Assembly: GCF_002127655.1 (NCBI RefSeq)
Contig: NZ_NEHB01000006.1
Span: 89,427-153,426, forward strand
Direction: 5' to 3'
DNA: 64,000 nucleotides
From: Janthinobacterium sp. GW456P
GTDB taxonomy: Bacteria; Pseudomonadota; Gammaproteobacteria; Burkholderiales; Burkholderiaceae_D
The position numbers and the translations under genes were made by a program. The notes under the pieces are model-generated. The model was not told the DNA's origin. It saw only the letters and a program-made list of their open reading frames with translations, and searched no databases. This document shows positions 1 to 9,688 of this stretch, piece after piece (position 1 is the first letter of the stretch; each line of letters begins with the position of its first letter).

Positions 1-126
1 GCCCGCTTTGCCCGGGGAAGCCTGGAAAATCAAGGGGGCGCGCACGGCTCACTGGCCGAAATGGGTAGCTTTTTGTAATAAGCTGTAACATGAATCGCTG
101 TAATTCTGGTTTTGCCATGCATACCC

Positions 127-154
127 CTTGAAACAATAGGATATAGCCCCATCT
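127..154 (+). promoter_or_regulatory. sigma-32 heat-shock promoter of grpE
   Basis: The -35 element CTTGAAA (127-133) and the -10 element CCCCATCT (147-154) are separated by 13 bases, an essentially perfect match to the RpoH consensus. Transcription would start near 161, giving a leader of about 60 bases that carries a 13-bp palindrome AGTTAG-A-CTAACT (176-188). The grpE Shine-Dalgarno is AGGAG at 208-212. No CIRCE repeat is visible, so control looks sigma-32 only. Bases 1-120 hold nothing I can identify. Confidence 0.88.
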
Positions 155-220
155 GCCCGTTAGTGTTGTAAAGATAGTTAGACTAACTCATTTAAGTCAT
201 TGATTGTAGGAGCTTTCTAG

Positions 221-757
221 ATGCAAGATCAGGAAAACCAAGCTGTACCTAATCCGCAAGCGGACGCCGCGGCGACTGCCCCATCGACTCCCGCAGAGCC
301 TACTTTGGAAGAGCAGCTGGCGAGTACCGAAGCGCGTCTTGCAGAGATGCACGATGCCTTCATGCGCGCCAAGGCCGATGGCGAAAATATTCGTCGCCGT
401 GCGCAGGAAGATGTTGCTAAAGCGCATAAATTCGCAGTGGAAAGCTTTGCCGAAGCCATGGTGCCGGTGAAAGACAGCCTGGAAACGGCGCTGACGGTGG
501 AAGCACCGACCATCGAATCGCTGAAAGAAGGCGTCGAGATGACCCTGAAGCAACTGAACGCCGCGTTCGAGCGCAACCGCCTGGTGGAAGTCTTGCCAGT
601 GCAGGGCGAAAAACTCGACCCGATGAAACACCAGGCTGTTGCCGTGGTGCCAGCGGAGCAGGAAGCCAATACCATCGTGTCAGTCTTGCAAAAGGGCTAT
701 ATGATTGCGGACCGTCTGCTGCGTCCAGCCATTGTCACGACCGCGCAAGCAAAATAA
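221..757 (+). CDS. grpE: nucleotide exchange factor GrpE
   Basis: GrpE is the cytoplasmic cochaperone that releases ADP from DnaK. The 178-residue product has the usual family length and layout: a disordered Ala/Pro/Glu-rich head (about 1-35), a long alpha-helical coiled-coil stretch (about 36-100), and a C-terminal beta domain. The late motif [13 protein letters not shown] matches the MHQAV signature of the family. The ATG is preceded by AGGAG at eight bases. It is the first gene of the grpE-dnaK-dnaJ set and lies directly downstream of a sigma-32 promoter. Confidence 0.96.
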   Translation: MQDQENQAVPNPQADAAATAPSTPAEPTLEEQLASTEARLAEMHDAFMRAKADGENIRRRAQEDVAKAHKFAVESFAEAMVPVKDSLETALTVEAPTIESLKEGVEMTLKQLNAAFERNRLVEVLPVQGEKLDPMKHQAVAVVPAEQEANTIVSVLQKGYMIADRLLRPAIVTTAQAK

Positions 758-780
758 TCAGAGTGCGGCATCAAGCAAGC

Positions 781-808
781 CTTGAAACCATGCCGCTTTG
801 CCACATAT
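781..808 (+). promoter_or_regulatory. second sigma-32 promoter, in the grpE-dnaK gap
   Basis: CTTGAAA (781-787), a 13-base spacer, then CCACATAT (801-808), one mismatch from the CCCCATNT consensus. It lies about 40 bases before the dnaK start, so dnaK can be transcribed independently of grpE during heat shock. No terminator is visible between the two genes, so grpE transcripts probably also read through. Confidence 0.8.
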
Positions 809-848
809 AAGAACCATCTGAAATCTAGCAAATAAAAGGAAAAAAATC

Positions 849-2792
849 ATGGGTAGAATTATCGGTATCGATCTGGGAACCACGAATTCCTGCGTTTCCA
901 TCATGGAAAACGGTCAACCAAAGGTAATCGAAAACGCTGAAGGCGCACGCACGACGCCGTCGATTATTGCTTATCAAGAAGATGGCGAAATTCTCGTCGG
1001 CGCGCCAGCGAAACGCCAGGCCGTGACCAATCCGAAAAACACGCTGTACGCAGTCAAGCGTCTGATCGGTCGCAAGTTCGACGAAAAAGAAGTCCAAAAA
1101 GACATCGCGCTGATGCCGTATCAAATCATGAAAGCCGACAACGGCGATGCATGGATCGGCGTACGCGACAAAAAACTGGCGCCGCCGCAAATTTCGGCTG
1201 AAGTCCTGCGCAAGATGAAAAAAACGGCAGAAGACTACCTCGGTGAAGAAGTCACCGAAGCCGTCATTACCGTGCCTGCGTACTTCAACGACTCGCAGCG
1301 TCAAGCCACCAAGGATGCCGGCCGTATCGCTGGCCTGGACGTCAAGCGCATCATCAACGAGCCAACCGCGGCAGCGCTGGCGTTCGGCCTGGACAAGACC
1401 GAAAAAGGCGACCGTAAAATCGCCGTGTACGACTTGGGTGGCGGTACGTTCGACGTGTCGATCATCGAAATCGCTGATGTTGATGGCGAGAAACAATTTG
1501 AAGTGCTGTCGACCAACGGCGACACCTTCCTGGGCGGCGAAGACTTCGACCAGCGCGTCATCGATTACATCATCGACGAGTTCAAGAAGATCAACGGCAT
1601 CGACCTGAAAAAAGACCCGATCGCCCTGCAGCGCATCAAGGCTTCGGCCGAGCGCGCGAAGATCGAATTGTCGTCGTCGCAGCAAACCGAGATCAACGAG
1701 CCGTACATCGCCATGGCGAACGGCGCACCGGTCCACTTGAACCTGAAGATGACCCGCGCCAAGCTGGAGTCCTTGGTGGAAGAGCTGATCACGGCCACGA
1801 TGGAACCATGCCGCACCGCTATCAAAGATGCCGGCGTGAAAGTGTCGGACATCGATGACATCATCCTGGTCGGCGGCATGACCCGTATGCCGAAGGTACA
1901 GGAAAAAGTGAAGGAATTCTTCGGCAAGGATCCACGCAAGGACGTGAACCCGGACGAAGCCGTCGCCGTGGGCGCAGCGATCCAGGGTTCGGTCCTGTCG
2001 GGCGAACGCAAGGACTTGCTGTTGCTGGACGTCACTCCTCTGTCCCTGGGTATCGAAACCCTGGGCGGCGTGATGACCAAGATGATCCACAAAAACACGA
2101 CGATTCCGACCAAGTTCAGCCAAGTGTTCTCGACGGCCGACGACAACCAGCCTGCGGTGACCATCAAGGTCTTCCAGGGTGAGCGCGAAATCGCCGCCGG
2201 CAACAAGGGTCTGGGCGAATTCAATCTGGAAGGCATCCCGCCAGCATCGCGCGGCACGCCACAGATCGAAGTGACCTTCGACATCGACGCCAACGGCATC
2301 TTGCATGTCGGCGCGAAAGACAAGGCCACCGGCAAGGAAAACAAGATCACGATCAAGGCCAATTCCGGCTTGACCGAGGCTGAAATCCAGAAGATGGTGA
2401 AAGACGCCGAGCTGAACGCGGAAGAAGACAAGAAGGTCAAAGAATTGGCCGAGTCGCGCAACCAGGCCGATGCTCTGGTACACTCGACCCGGAAATCCTT
2501 GACCGAATACGGCGACAAGCTGGAAGCGGGCGAGAAAGAGAAGATCGAAGCGGCGATCACCGACCTGGAAGCAAGCATCAAGGCGGGCGACAAGGCTGAG
2601 ATCGACGCCAAGGTGGAAGCACTGTCGAGCGCATCGCAGAAACTGGGCGAAAAAATGTATGCCGACATGCAAGCGCAGCAAGCTGCCGGCGGCGCGGAAG
2701 GTGCACAGCAAGCTGCTGGCGCATCGGACGCAGGCGCCAAGCAAGACGATGTTGTCGACGCTGACTTCAAGGAAGTCAAAGACAGCAAGTAA
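849..2792 (+). CDS. dnaK: molecular chaperone DnaK (Hsp70)
   Basis: ATP-driven cytoplasmic chaperone working with DnaJ and GrpE. The 647-residue protein is full length. The N-terminal ATPase domain begins [13 protein letters not shown]; the second Hsp70 signature ([11 protein letters not shown]) is near residue 193 and the third ([12 protein letters not shown]) near 338. The substrate-binding domain follows the conserved [16 protein letters not shown] linker region near 390, and the tail ends with the [17 protein letters not shown] acidic motif typical of bacterial DnaK. An AAAGGAAAAAA stretch before the ATG serves as ribosome binding site. Confidence 0.98.
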   Translation: MGRIIGIDLGTTNSCVSIMENGQPKVIENAEGARTTPSIIAYQEDGEILVGAPAKRQAVTNPKNTLYAVKRLIGRKFDEKEVQKDIALMPYQIMKADNGDAWIGVRDKKLAPPQISAEVLRKMKKTAEDYLGEEVTEAVITVPAYFNDSQRQATKDAGRIAGLDVKRIINEPTAAALAFGLDKTEKGDRKIAVYDLGGGTFDVSIIEIADVDGEKQFEVLSTNGDTFLGGEDFDQRVIDYIIDEFKKINGIDLKKDPIALQRIKASAERAKIELSSSQQTEINEPYIAMANGAPVHLNLKMTRAKLESLVEELITATMEPCRTAIKDAGVKVSDIDDIILVGGMTRMPKVQEKVKEFFGKDPRKDVNPDEAVAVGAAIQGSVLSGERKDLLLLDVTPLSLGIETLGGVMTKMIHKNTTIPTKFSQVFSTADDNQPAVTIKVFQGEREIAAGNKGLGEFNLEGIPPASRGTPQIEVTFDIDANGILHVGAKDKATGKENKITIKANSGLTEAEIQKMVKDAELNAEEDKKVKELAESRNQADALVHSTRKSLTEYGDKLEAGEKEKIEAAITDLEASIKAGDKAEIDAKVEALSSASQKLGEKMYADMQAQQAAGGAEGAQQAAGASDAGAKQDDVVDADFKEVKDSK

Positions 2793-2866
2793 TGTCTTGC
2801 GCTCCCATGAACCGGGGGCAGCCGGGCTGAACGCTACATCGCGGGATTAGCCGCGAAGACCGGCCG

Positions 2867-2907
2867 AGCCGAGTCGCTGCCCAGTGCAGCACTCGACTCG
2901 GCTTTTT
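2867..2907 (+). terminator. rho-independent terminator between dnaK and dnaJ
   Basis: Ten-base perfect stem AGCCGAGTCG (2867-2876) / CGACTCGGCT (2894-2903) running into TTTTT. The 17-base loop contains an inner CTGC/GCAG pairing. Probably partial termination, lowering dnaJ relative to dnaK. Confidence 0.75.
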
Positions 2908-2952
2908 CGTGTAATTTTTACATCAGTAGATAGACTGCAAGGTGCCGACAAC

Positions 2953-4086
2953 ATGGCAAAGCGTGATTTTTACGAGACACTCGGTGTCGCAAAAAATGCT
3001 TCGGAAGAAGAGATCAAAAAGTCTTACCGTAAACTGGCGATGAAATACCATCCGGACCGCAATCCGGATAGCAAAGAATCGGAAGAAAAGTTTAAGGAAG
3101 TCAAAGAAGCCTACGAGATGCTGACCAATCCGGAAAAGCGCGATGCGTATGACCGCTATGGTCACGCTGGCGTGGACCCGAACATGGGCGGCGGTGGCGG
3201 CTTCGGCGGCGGTGCTGGCGGCTTTGCCGACAGCTTCGGCGATATCTTCGGCGACATCTTTGGCGGTGGTGGTGGACGCAGCCGCAATGCGGGACCACAG
3301 GTGTACCGTGGCGCCGACTTGCGTTACAACCTGGAAATTACACTGGAACAAGCTGCGCACGGCTTCGACACGACCATCCGCGTGCCGAGCTGGGACAAGT
3401 GCGACACTTGCCACGGCAGCGGCGCCAAGCCGGGCACGTCGCCAACCACCTGCGGTACCTGCGGTGGCCACGGCCAGGTGCGCATGCAGCAAGGTTTCTT
3501 CAGCATCCAGCAAACCTGCCCGAAATGCCATGGCAGCGGCAAGGTCATCACCGACCCGTGCACGCCATGCGGCGGCGCCGGTCGCATCAAGCGCAACAAG
3601 ACCCTGGAAGTCAAGATTCCAGTCGGCATCGACAACGGCATGCGTATCCGTTCGTCCGGCAACGGCGAACCGGGCACGAATGGCGGTCCGTCGGGCGACC
3701 TGTATGTGGAAATCCACATCAAGCCGCACGCCGTATTCCAGCGCGAAGGCGACGACCTGCATTGCGAAATGCCGATCTCGTTCACCAAGGCAGCTTTGGG
3801 CGGCGAAATCGAAGTGCCCACCCTGAACGGCAAAGTGTCGTTCACGATCCCGGAAGGCACGCAGTCCGGTAAAACCTTCCGCCTGAAAGGCAAGGGCATC
3901 AAGGGCGTGCGCTCCGGTTACGCGGGCGACTTGTTCTGCCACGTGGCCATCGAAACGCCGGTGAAACTGACGGAAAAACAGAAAGACCTGCTGCGCGACT
4001 TTGAAAAGTCGACGACCGAGGGCGGTGCCAAGCACAGTCCGCAAAGCAAGACCTGGAAAGACAAGGTCAAGGATTTTTTTGAATAA
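2953..4086 (+). CDS. dnaJ: chaperone protein DnaJ (Hsp40)
   Basis: DnaJ stimulates the DnaK ATPase and delivers unfolded clients. The 377-residue product has the full type I layout: J domain with HPD at 33-35, Gly/Phe-rich linker (about 75-115), four CxxCxGxG zinc-binding repeats between about 150 and 210 ([32 protein letters not shown]), then the C-terminal client-binding domains. An in-frame start 69 bases upstream exists, but the ATG before [10 protein letters not shown] gives the family-standard N-terminus. It lies behind the terminator that follows dnaK and is closed by its own strong terminator. Confidence 0.97.
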   Translation: MAKRDFYETLGVAKNASEEEIKKSYRKLAMKYHPDRNPDSKESEEKFKEVKEAYEMLTNPEKRDAYDRYGHAGVDPNMGGGGGFGGGAGGFADSFGDIFGDIFGGGGGRSRNAGPQVYRGADLRYNLEITLEQAAHGFDTTIRVPSWDKCDTCHGSGAKPGTSPTTCGTCGGHGQVRMQQGFFSIQQTCPKCHGSGKVITDPCTPCGGAGRIKRNKTLEVKIPVGIDNGMRIRSSGNGEPGTNGGPSGDLYVEIHIKPHAVFQREGDDLHCEMPISFTKAALGGEIEVPTLNGKVSFTIPEGTQSGKTFRLKGKGIKGVRSGYAGDLFCHVAIETPVKLTEKQKDLLRDFEKSTTEGGAKHSPQSKTWKDKVKDFFE

Positions 4087-4103
4087 GCACACGTAACACC
4101 ATG

Positions 4104-4136
4104 CGCCGGGATGCTTCAACATCCCGGCGTTTTTTT
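4104..4136 (+). terminator. rho-independent terminator of the dnaJ transcript
   Basis: Ten-base perfect stem CGCCGGGATG / CATCCCGGCG, loop CTTCAA, followed by seven T. Ends the heat-shock operon. Confidence 0.93.
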
Positions 4137-4224
4137 ACCCAGGTTGACTCGATATCTGCGCGCATCGCACGCCAAGGCACGCGATCGGCGCGCTGTTCAA
4201 CCGAACTTACCTCATGGGAGCGAT

Positions 4225-4896
4225 ATGACCGAACAGAAAAATGGCCCGGCCCTGGCGGAACTGCTGCAGCGTAACCGCCGCTGGGCCGACTCGATGGTGG
4301 CTAAGGACCCGAACTTCTTCAAGAACCTGGAAGCGCAAACCTCGCCCGAATACCTGTGGATCGGCTGTTCCGACAGCCGCGTGCCCGCCAACGAACTGCT
4401 GGGCATGGCGCCTGGCGACGTGTTTGTGCACCGTAATATTGCCAATGTGGTCGTGCATTCCGACCTTAATTGCCTGTCCGTCCTGCAATTTGCCGTGGAC
4501 GTGCTGAAAGTCAAACATATCATCATCGTCGGCCATTACGGCTGCAAGGGCGTGCATGCGGCCATGACGGGCACGCGCATCGGCCTGGTCGACAACTGGC
4601 TGCGCCACGTGCAGGACGTGGGCCAGAAGCACGAGCGCTACCTGGGCGACGTGCTGACGAGCCGCCAGCGCGGCGACCGCCTGTGCGAACTCAACGTGGT
4701 GGAACAGGTCTTGAACGTGTGCCAGACCACCGTCGTGCAAGATGCGTGGGAACGGGGCCAGGAACTCAGCGTCCATGGCTGGGTCTATGGCTTGAAGGAT
4801 GGCTTGCTGAACGACCTCGAAGTGACGGTCACGGCCGGCCACGAGCTGGCGCCGCGCATGGCGACCCGCCTGGCCCGCTACGAAGCCATCGCGTAA
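4225..4896 (+). CDS. can: beta-class carbonic anhydrase
   Basis: Zinc enzyme interconverting CO2 and bicarbonate in the cytoplasm. The 223-residue protein carries the complete active site: C48 and D50-x-R52 in GCSDSR, and H104 with C107 in GHYGC. It resembles E. coli Can (YadF) throughout, including the HGWVYGLKDGLL motif. The start was set at the ATG after GGGAG (4216-4220); the open frame extends upstream, but that part overlaps the dnaJ terminator. It stands alone, ending 18 bases from a convergent gene. Confidence 0.95.
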   Translation: MTEQKNGPALAELLQRNRRWADSMVAKDPNFFKNLEAQTSPEYLWIGCSDSRVPANELLGMAPGDVFVHRNIANVVVHSDLNCLSVLQFAVDVLKVKHIIIVGHYGCKGVHAAMTGTRIGLVDNWLRHVQDVGQKHERYLGDVLTSRQRGDRLCELNVVEQVLNVCQTTVVQDAWERGQELSVHGWVYGLKDGLLNDLEVTVTAGHELAPRMATRLARYEAIA

Positions 4897-4914
4897 GCGG
4901 CGCTGGCGCCGCGT

Positions 4915-5400
4915 CTATGGCGCGGCGCTGTCCAGGCGGACCAGGTAATCGGCCGCCTCCCGTACGCCTTCCTGCGCCGCCCGGCGCAGCCAGGCTTTGG
5001 CCTGGACAATATCCTGCGGCGTGCCCCGGCCTTCGGCCAGCGCCACGCCATAGTGGTAGCGCGCCAGCCGCGCATAGGCGGCGTCATCGTTGGTATGGGC
5101 GCCGCGCCGCATCAGCGCCGTCGCCCGCGCCAGGTCCTTAGGCACGCCGATGCCCGTTTCATACAGCTGAGCCAGCCAAATCATCGAATACACATCGTTC
5201 CAGCGCCGGATGCAGTCTTCAAAGATGGCGACGGCAGCCGCATGGTCGCCCGTCTTGTCGGCCGCATAGCCGTATAAACACTTGATGCGCTTGTCGCTGT
5301 GCACATAGGCCTTGTAGCTGAGATCACTTTCACCCTGGCTGTCCTGGGCGTGGACGGGAACAGCGAACAGAACGGCGAGCATCAGGGCGTAGGTGCGCAT
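4915..5400 (-). CDS. secreted Sel1-repeat (TPR-like) protein
   Basis: The 161-residue product begins with a signal peptide (MRTYALMLAVLFAVPVHAQ, cleavage after AQ), so it is probably periplasmic. The rest consists of Sel1-like repeats; clear units are WLAQLYETGIGVPKDLARA and YHYGVALAEGRGTPQDIVQA, each ending in an Ala-rich helix. Such proteins are usually scaffolds for protein contacts; partner unknown. A TTG codon 36 bases upstream would add 12 residues before the signal peptide, so I chose the ATG. Convergent with can. Confidence 0.75.
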   Translation of the reverse strand: MRTYALMLAVLFAVPVHAQDSQGESDLSYKAYVHSDKRIKCLYGYAADKTGDHAAAVAIFEDCIRRWNDVYSMIWLAQLYETGIGVPKDLARATALMRRGAHTNDDAAYARLARYHYGVALAEGRGTPQDIVQAKAWLRRAAQEGVREAADYLVRLDSAAP

Positions 5401-5543
5401 GGTTTTCGTGGTCGATGGTTGAAGATTGTCAGACAAGCAAGTTGCGTGCTAGCTCCCTTTCCGGGCAAAGCCGGTGCCGCTGTGCCATTGAGTGACACCC
5501 ATTGTTGCAGCGTGGCGCATGGGCGGTGGGCATGCAGCGATCG

Positions 5544-6431
5544 CTATTTCAGCATGCTGCGCGCCGCCGCGATGATTTGCCGCGACAACTGCTCCATGCG
5601 CGGCGATTGCACCTTCCACGTGTGCCAGTACAGGGCCACGTCGGCCGGCGTCTTGGGCGTGAGCATTTCCACCAGTTCGCCATCCGTGTTCGCTTTCAGC
5701 AGCAGCTCGGGCACCATGCCGTAGCCGAGGCCGTAGCGGATGGCGTTGAAGTGCGAAGTGGCGCCCGGCACGTAATGGCAGGGGTAGGCGCCTTCCGGCA
5801 GTCCCAGCGTCTCTAGCAGGAACGACGACTGCAGGGTGTCCTTGCGCGTGTAGGCGACGACGGGCGCCGTGCGCGCCGCCTTGCGCGTCAGGCCGTGCGC
5901 GAACCACTGCTGGCGAAACGCTGGTGTGGCCACCAGCCAGTAGCGCATCACGCCCAGCGGTTCGGCCGTGCAGCCGCGCATGGGTTTGGCTTCCGTGCTG
6001 ATGCAGCCGATGGCCATGCCCGTCTCCAGCAAAGTATAGGTGTGGTCCTGGTCTTCCACGGTCAGGTCCAGCAGCACGCGCTCGCGTATCAGCACTTGGG
6101 AAAGGGCCGGGAAGAACCAGGTGCCCATCGAGTCCGCGTTCAGCGCCAGCACCAGGGTCAGCGGGGCATCCTGCTGCACCGCCAGTTCCGCCTGCAAGTC
6201 CGCTTCCAGCAGCTTGGCCCGCTTCAGATACTGCATCAGCCGCTGGCCCATGCGCGTGGCCCGCGCGGGACGGCTGCGCACGATCAAGGCATTGCCCAGC
6301 TGGCTCTCCAGCGCCCGCACCCTCTGCGAAATGGCCGGGGAGGTCAGGTGCAGCCGCAGCGCCGCCTGCTCGAAGCTGCCCGTTTCGACGACAGCACGGA
6401 ACGCTTCCGTGTGCTTGGGATTGAGATCCAT
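5544..6431 (-). CDS. LysR-family regulator, ArgP-like
   Basis: A 295-residue DNA-binding regulator: N-terminal winged helix-turn-helix (GSFEQAALRLHLTSPAISQ) and a LysR substrate domain. Similarity to ArgP (IciA) extends into the effector domain (LALNADSMGTWFFPAL, VEDQDHTYTLL), so it may sense lysine or arginine. ArgP usually sits beside the exporter gene argO/lysE; here no exporter is adjacent and it is divergent from a penicillin-binding protein gene. Two in-frame ATGs lie six bases apart; the second has the better spacing from AAGG, the first would start at 6437. Confidence 0.8.
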   Translation of the reverse strand: MDLNPKHTEAFRAVVETGSFEQAALRLHLTSPAISQRVRALESQLGNALIVRSRPARATRMGQRLMQYLKRAKLLEADLQAELAVQQDAPLTLVLALNADSMGTWFFPALSQVLIRERVLLDLTVEDQDHTYTLLETGMAIGCISTEAKPMRGCTAEPLGVMRYWLVATPAFRQQWFAHGLTRKAARTAPVVAYTRKDTLQSSFLLETLGLPEGAYPCHYVPGATSHFNAIRYGLGYGMVPELLLKANTDGELVEMLTPKTPADVALYWHTWKVQSPRMEQLSRQIIAAARSMLK

Positions 6432-6567
6432 GGCCATTGCCTTGCATAAGAAAAATTTATCAATACTAAATAATACTTACTTTTAATAAGGATGGGTGTG
6501 TTGCAGTGCACAATACCTCTTTGATGGAGTGCCGCGCGCGGCCTCCTGGCAGCAAAGGAATCACCTC

Positions 6568-9012
6568 ATGGAAGCACAAGCGCAAGATACAAAGCCCCGC
6601 AAGCCATCATCGAAACTGGCGCGCAATCTGAAATTCGGCCTGGGCTTGACCCTGGGCCTGGGCTTGTCCGCAGCCCTGGCGGGCGGCTGGTGGCTGCGCC
6701 AGGCGTGGCAGGATTTGCCGGCCGTCGAGCACCTGGCCCAGTACAAGCCTGCGCTGCCGCTGCGTATTTTCTCCAGCGAAGGCGAGCTGCTGGCCGAATA
6801 CGGCGAAGAGCGCCGCGAGTTCCTGCCCTTGAAAGCCATCCCCCTGCGCATGCGCCAGGCCTTGCTGGCCATCGAGGATGCGCGCTTTTACGAGCACGGC
6901 GCCGTCGACTTTTACGGCTTGACGCGTGCCACCCTGGCCAACGTCGTCACGGGCCACCATGCGCAGGGCGCCAGCACCATCACCATGCAGGTGGCGCGAG
7001 ATTTTTTTCTGTCGCGCGACAAGACCGTGCAGCGCAAGCTGACGGAGATGCTGCTCGCCTACAAGCTGGAACAGCACTACGGCAAGGACAAGCTGCTGGA
7101 GCTGTACATGAACCAGATTTACCTGGGCGAGCGCTCCTACGGCTTTTCCGCCGCATCGAACATCTATTTCGACAAGCCGCTGGCGGACGTCAGCATCGCC
7201 GAAGCGGCCATGCTGGCCGGCTTGCCGAAAGCGCCGTCGGCCTATAACCCCGTCGCCAATCCGCAGCGCGCCACCGTGCGCCAGCATTACATATTGCAGC
7301 GCATGCGCGAACTCGGCTACATCACGCCAGCCGAATACACGGCCGCCGTGGCGGAAAAGCTGGCCCTGAACAAGGACCGCAACAGCGCCGTGCACGCGGC
7401 CGCGTATGCGGTCGAGGAAGCGCGCCAGCTGATCGTGAAAAGCTATCCCGAAGGCGCCTACAGCATGGGCCTGGACGTGACCACCACCATCCGCATGGCG
7501 CCGCAGCGCGCGGCCGACCAGTCGCTGCGCGATGGGTTATTGAACGCGCAGGCGCGGCGCGGTTATCGCGGCCCGGAAGCGCGCCTGGCCGCCTCCGCAG
7601 ACAGCGTGGCGCGCCAGCTGGCCGCCTACCCGGACAGCGGAGAAGTGCGCGCCGCCCTGGTGCGCAAGGTCGATATGGCCGGCAAGCGCCAGCTGACGGC
7701 GCAGTTGCGCAATGGCGACGAGATCGTGCTGACGGCATCGGACGCCCGCCTGGGCGGCAAGCTGCCGCTCGACGGCAAGCGCGCCATCGTGGAAAACAGT
7801 GTGATCCGCGTGGTGCACGACGCGGCGAAAAAGCGCTGGCTCGTGAGCCAGCTGCCCGAGATGGAAGGCGCGCTCATTTCCGTCGAGGCGCACAGCGGCG
7901 AAATCGTCGCCATGGCGGGCGGCTTCGATTTCTACCGCAACCACTACAACCACGCCATGCAGGCCTACCGCCAGCCAGGATCGAGCTTCAAGCCCTTCGT
8001 GTATTCGGCGGCGCTGGAAAAGGGATATTTCCCCGGCACGGCCGTGGACGATACGCAGCGCTTGCTGCTGCCGCGGGAAACGGGGGCGCAGCCGTGGCGG
8101 CCGCGCAATTACGGTAACAACTATGAAGGTTTCATCAGCGTGCGGCGCGGTCTTGTACGCTCGAAAAACCTGGTCGCCGTCAGTCTGATGCAAGCGGCCG
8201 GCCCCGGCTACGTGCAGCACTACGCCACGCGCTTCGGCTTCGAGGGCGCGCGCAATCCCGTGTCCCTGCCGCTGGCGCTGGGTGCGGGCGCCGTCACGCC
8301 GCTGCAGCTGGCGCAATCGTATTCGGTGTTCGCCAACGGCGGCGTGCAGATGCCGCCAAAGCTGATCAAGGAAGTGCGCAGCCGCAGCGGCGCGGTGCTG
8401 TTTTCCGACGCGGCGCCGCGCGCCAAGGATGCGCCGGCACCGGGCACGCAGGTGATCTCCACGCGCAACGCCTACGTCATGGACAGCATGCTGCGCGACG
8501 TCGTCAAGAGCGGTACGGGACGCGGCGCGCTGGCGCTGGGACGCGGCGACGCGGCCGGCAAGACGGGCACCTCGAACAACGCCTACGACGCCTGGTTCGC
8601 CGGCTATTCCTCGGGCCTCGTCTCCGTCGTCTGGCTCGGCTACGACCAGCCCAAGAGCCTGGGCAATGCCACCGGGGGGACGCTGGCGCTGCCCGTCTGG
8701 CGCGACTACATGCAGGTGGCCGTGCAGGGCCGGCGTGAGCAGGTATTGGCCGAACCGCCGGGCCTGGCCCTGCTCGATGGCGACTACGTGTATGCCGAAT
8801 ACCTGGCCGGCGACTGCCTGAAGGATAACTTCGCCTTTATCCACAGCAGCGTCGGCTGCGGCAGCGGCGCTGCCGATACGCGCCTGGCGCACGGCGAAGC
8901 TGGCGCTGGCGCAGGCGGCGATGGCGGCTCCGGCACGGGCACGAATGAAGCGCGCACCCTGAGCGAAGCGCGCGAACGCGAACAAATTCTCAAATCATTT
9001 TCGGAAGAGTAA
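6568..9012 (+). CDS. class A penicillin-binding protein (PBP1A family)
   Basis: Bifunctional peptidoglycan synthase anchored in the inner membrane, active site in the periplasm. The 814-residue protein has a short cytoplasmic tail, one membrane segment (about 22-45), a GT51 glycosyltransferase domain with the catalytic Glu in EDARFYEHG (E103) and GASTITMQVAR, then a transpeptidase domain with SxxK (S472-K475), SKN (532-534) and KTG (K665). The C-terminus ends in an unusual Gly/Ala-rich stretch. ATG chosen because AAAGGAA precedes it by seven bases; an upstream GTG frame has no such signal. Only four bases separate it from the next gene. Confidence 0.9.
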   Translation: MEAQAQDTKPRKPSSKLARNLKFGLGLTLGLGLSAALAGGWWLRQAWQDLPAVEHLAQYKPALPLRIFSSEGELLAEYGEERREFLPLKAIPLRMRQALLAIEDARFYEHGAVDFYGLTRATLANVVTGHHAQGASTITMQVARDFFLSRDKTVQRKLTEMLLAYKLEQHYGKDKLLELYMNQIYLGERSYGFSAASNIYFDKPLADVSIAEAAMLAGLPKAPSAYNPVANPQRATVRQHYILQRMRELGYITPAEYTAAVAEKLALNKDRNSAVHAAAYAVEEARQLIVKSYPEGAYSMGLDVTTTIRMAPQRAADQSLRDGLLNAQARRGYRGPEARLAASADSVARQLAAYPDSGEVRAALVRKVDMAGKRQLTAQLRNGDEIVLTASDARLGGKLPLDGKRAIVENSVIRVVHDAAKKRWLVSQLPEMEGALISVEAHSGEIVAMAGGFDFYRNHYNHAMQAYRQPGSSFKPFVYSAALEKGYFPGTAVDDTQRLLLPRETGAQPWRPRNYGNNYEGFISVRRGLVRSKNLVAVSLMQAAGPGYVQHYATRFGFEGARNPVSLPLALGAGAVTPLQLAQSYSVFANGGVQMPPKLIKEVRSRSGAVLFSDAAPRAKDAPAPGTQVISTRNAYVMDSMLRDVVKSGTGRGALALGRGDAAGKTGTSNNAYDAWFAGYSSGLVSVVWLGYDQPKSLGNATGGTLALPVWRDYMQVAVQGRREQVLAEPPGLALLDGDYVYAEYLAGDCLKDNFAFIHSSVGCGSGAADTRLAHGEAGAGAGGDGGSGTGTNEARTLSEAREREQILKSFSEE

Positions 9013-9016
9013 GAGC

Positions 9017-9640
9017 ATGCTGCTATATACGATTTACCTGGTGGCGATTGTCGCCGAAGCGATGTCCGGCGCCATCATGGGCATGCGGCGCGGCATGGAC
9101 TTGTTCGGCATCTGCATGATCGGCACCGTCACGGCGCTGGGCGGCGGCACCGTGCGCGACGTGCTGCTGGGGCACTATCCGCTGGGCTGGATCGCGCATC
9201 CCGAGTACCTGCTGTTTACCATCGGCGCGGCCATCGTCACGGCCTTTGTCGCGCGCTATCTGCACCATCTGCGCGCCATCTTTTTGCTGGTCGATGGCCT
9301 GGGCCTGGTGGCGTTTTGCGTGATCGGCTGCGACATCGCCATGTCGGCCAAGATGCACCCGGCCATCGTCGTGCTGGCGGGGATGATCACGGGCGTCTTC
9401 GGCGGCCTGCTGCGCGATATCCTGTGCAACCAGATTCCCCTCGTGCTGCAGCGCGAGGTGTATGCCACCGTGGCCCTGTTCACGGGCGCCCTGTATGTCG
9501 GCCTGCTGCACTTCAAGGTCGACAGCTCGGTGGCGCAGCTGGCGTCCATCGGTGCGGGCTTTTTGTTCCGCTTCCTGGCCTTGCACTTCGAGTGGCGCCT
9601 GCCGAATTTCAATGGCGACCGGATCCGGGGATTCGAATAG
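9017..9640 (+). CDS. TRIC/UPF0126 family membrane protein (YicG-like)
   Basis: A 207-residue integral membrane protein made of two repeats of three hydrophobic helices. The duplicated motifs GGGTVRDVLLG (about residues 42-52) and FGGLLRDILCNQIPLVL (second half) are diagnostic of the UPF0126/TRIC family, whose bacterial members form trimeric cation channels or, in some annotations, glycine uptake proteins. It follows the penicillin-binding protein by four bases with AAGAG as ribosome binding site, so the two are probably co-transcribed; no functional link is obvious. Confidence 0.85.
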   Translation: MLLYTIYLVAIVAEAMSGAIMGMRRGMDLFGICMIGTVTALGGGTVRDVLLGHYPLGWIAHPEYLLFTIGAAIVTAFVARYLHHLRAIFLLVDGLGLVAFCVIGCDIAMSAKMHPAIVVLAGMITGVFGGLLRDILCNQIPLVLQREVYATVALFTGALYVGLLHFKVDSSVAQLASIGAGFLFRFLALHFEWRLPNFNGDRIRGFE

Positions 9641-9688
9641 CGGTGTCGCCATGCCCGATGACGCACCGGCGCGCCGTCGGGCAAATTG

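Noticed and set aside
1-120. Possible 3' end of an upstream gene (open to a stop near 78, or to 109 in another frame)
   Set aside because: Neither peptide resembles any protein usually found upstream of grpE, so no coding feature is supported.
825-2744. Long antisense reading frame opposite dnaK (639 codons)
   Set aside because: His/Arg/Phe-rich composition with no domain pattern; it mirrors the strongly biased codon use of dnaK. Similar antisense frames oppose aldehyde dehydrogenase, pcnB, sucC and others.
9652-9683. TGCCCGA / TCGGGCA hairpin between the TRIC gene and gabD as a terminator
   Set aside because: Stem pairing is imperfect in the middle and there is no T-run in either direction; kept only as a note.
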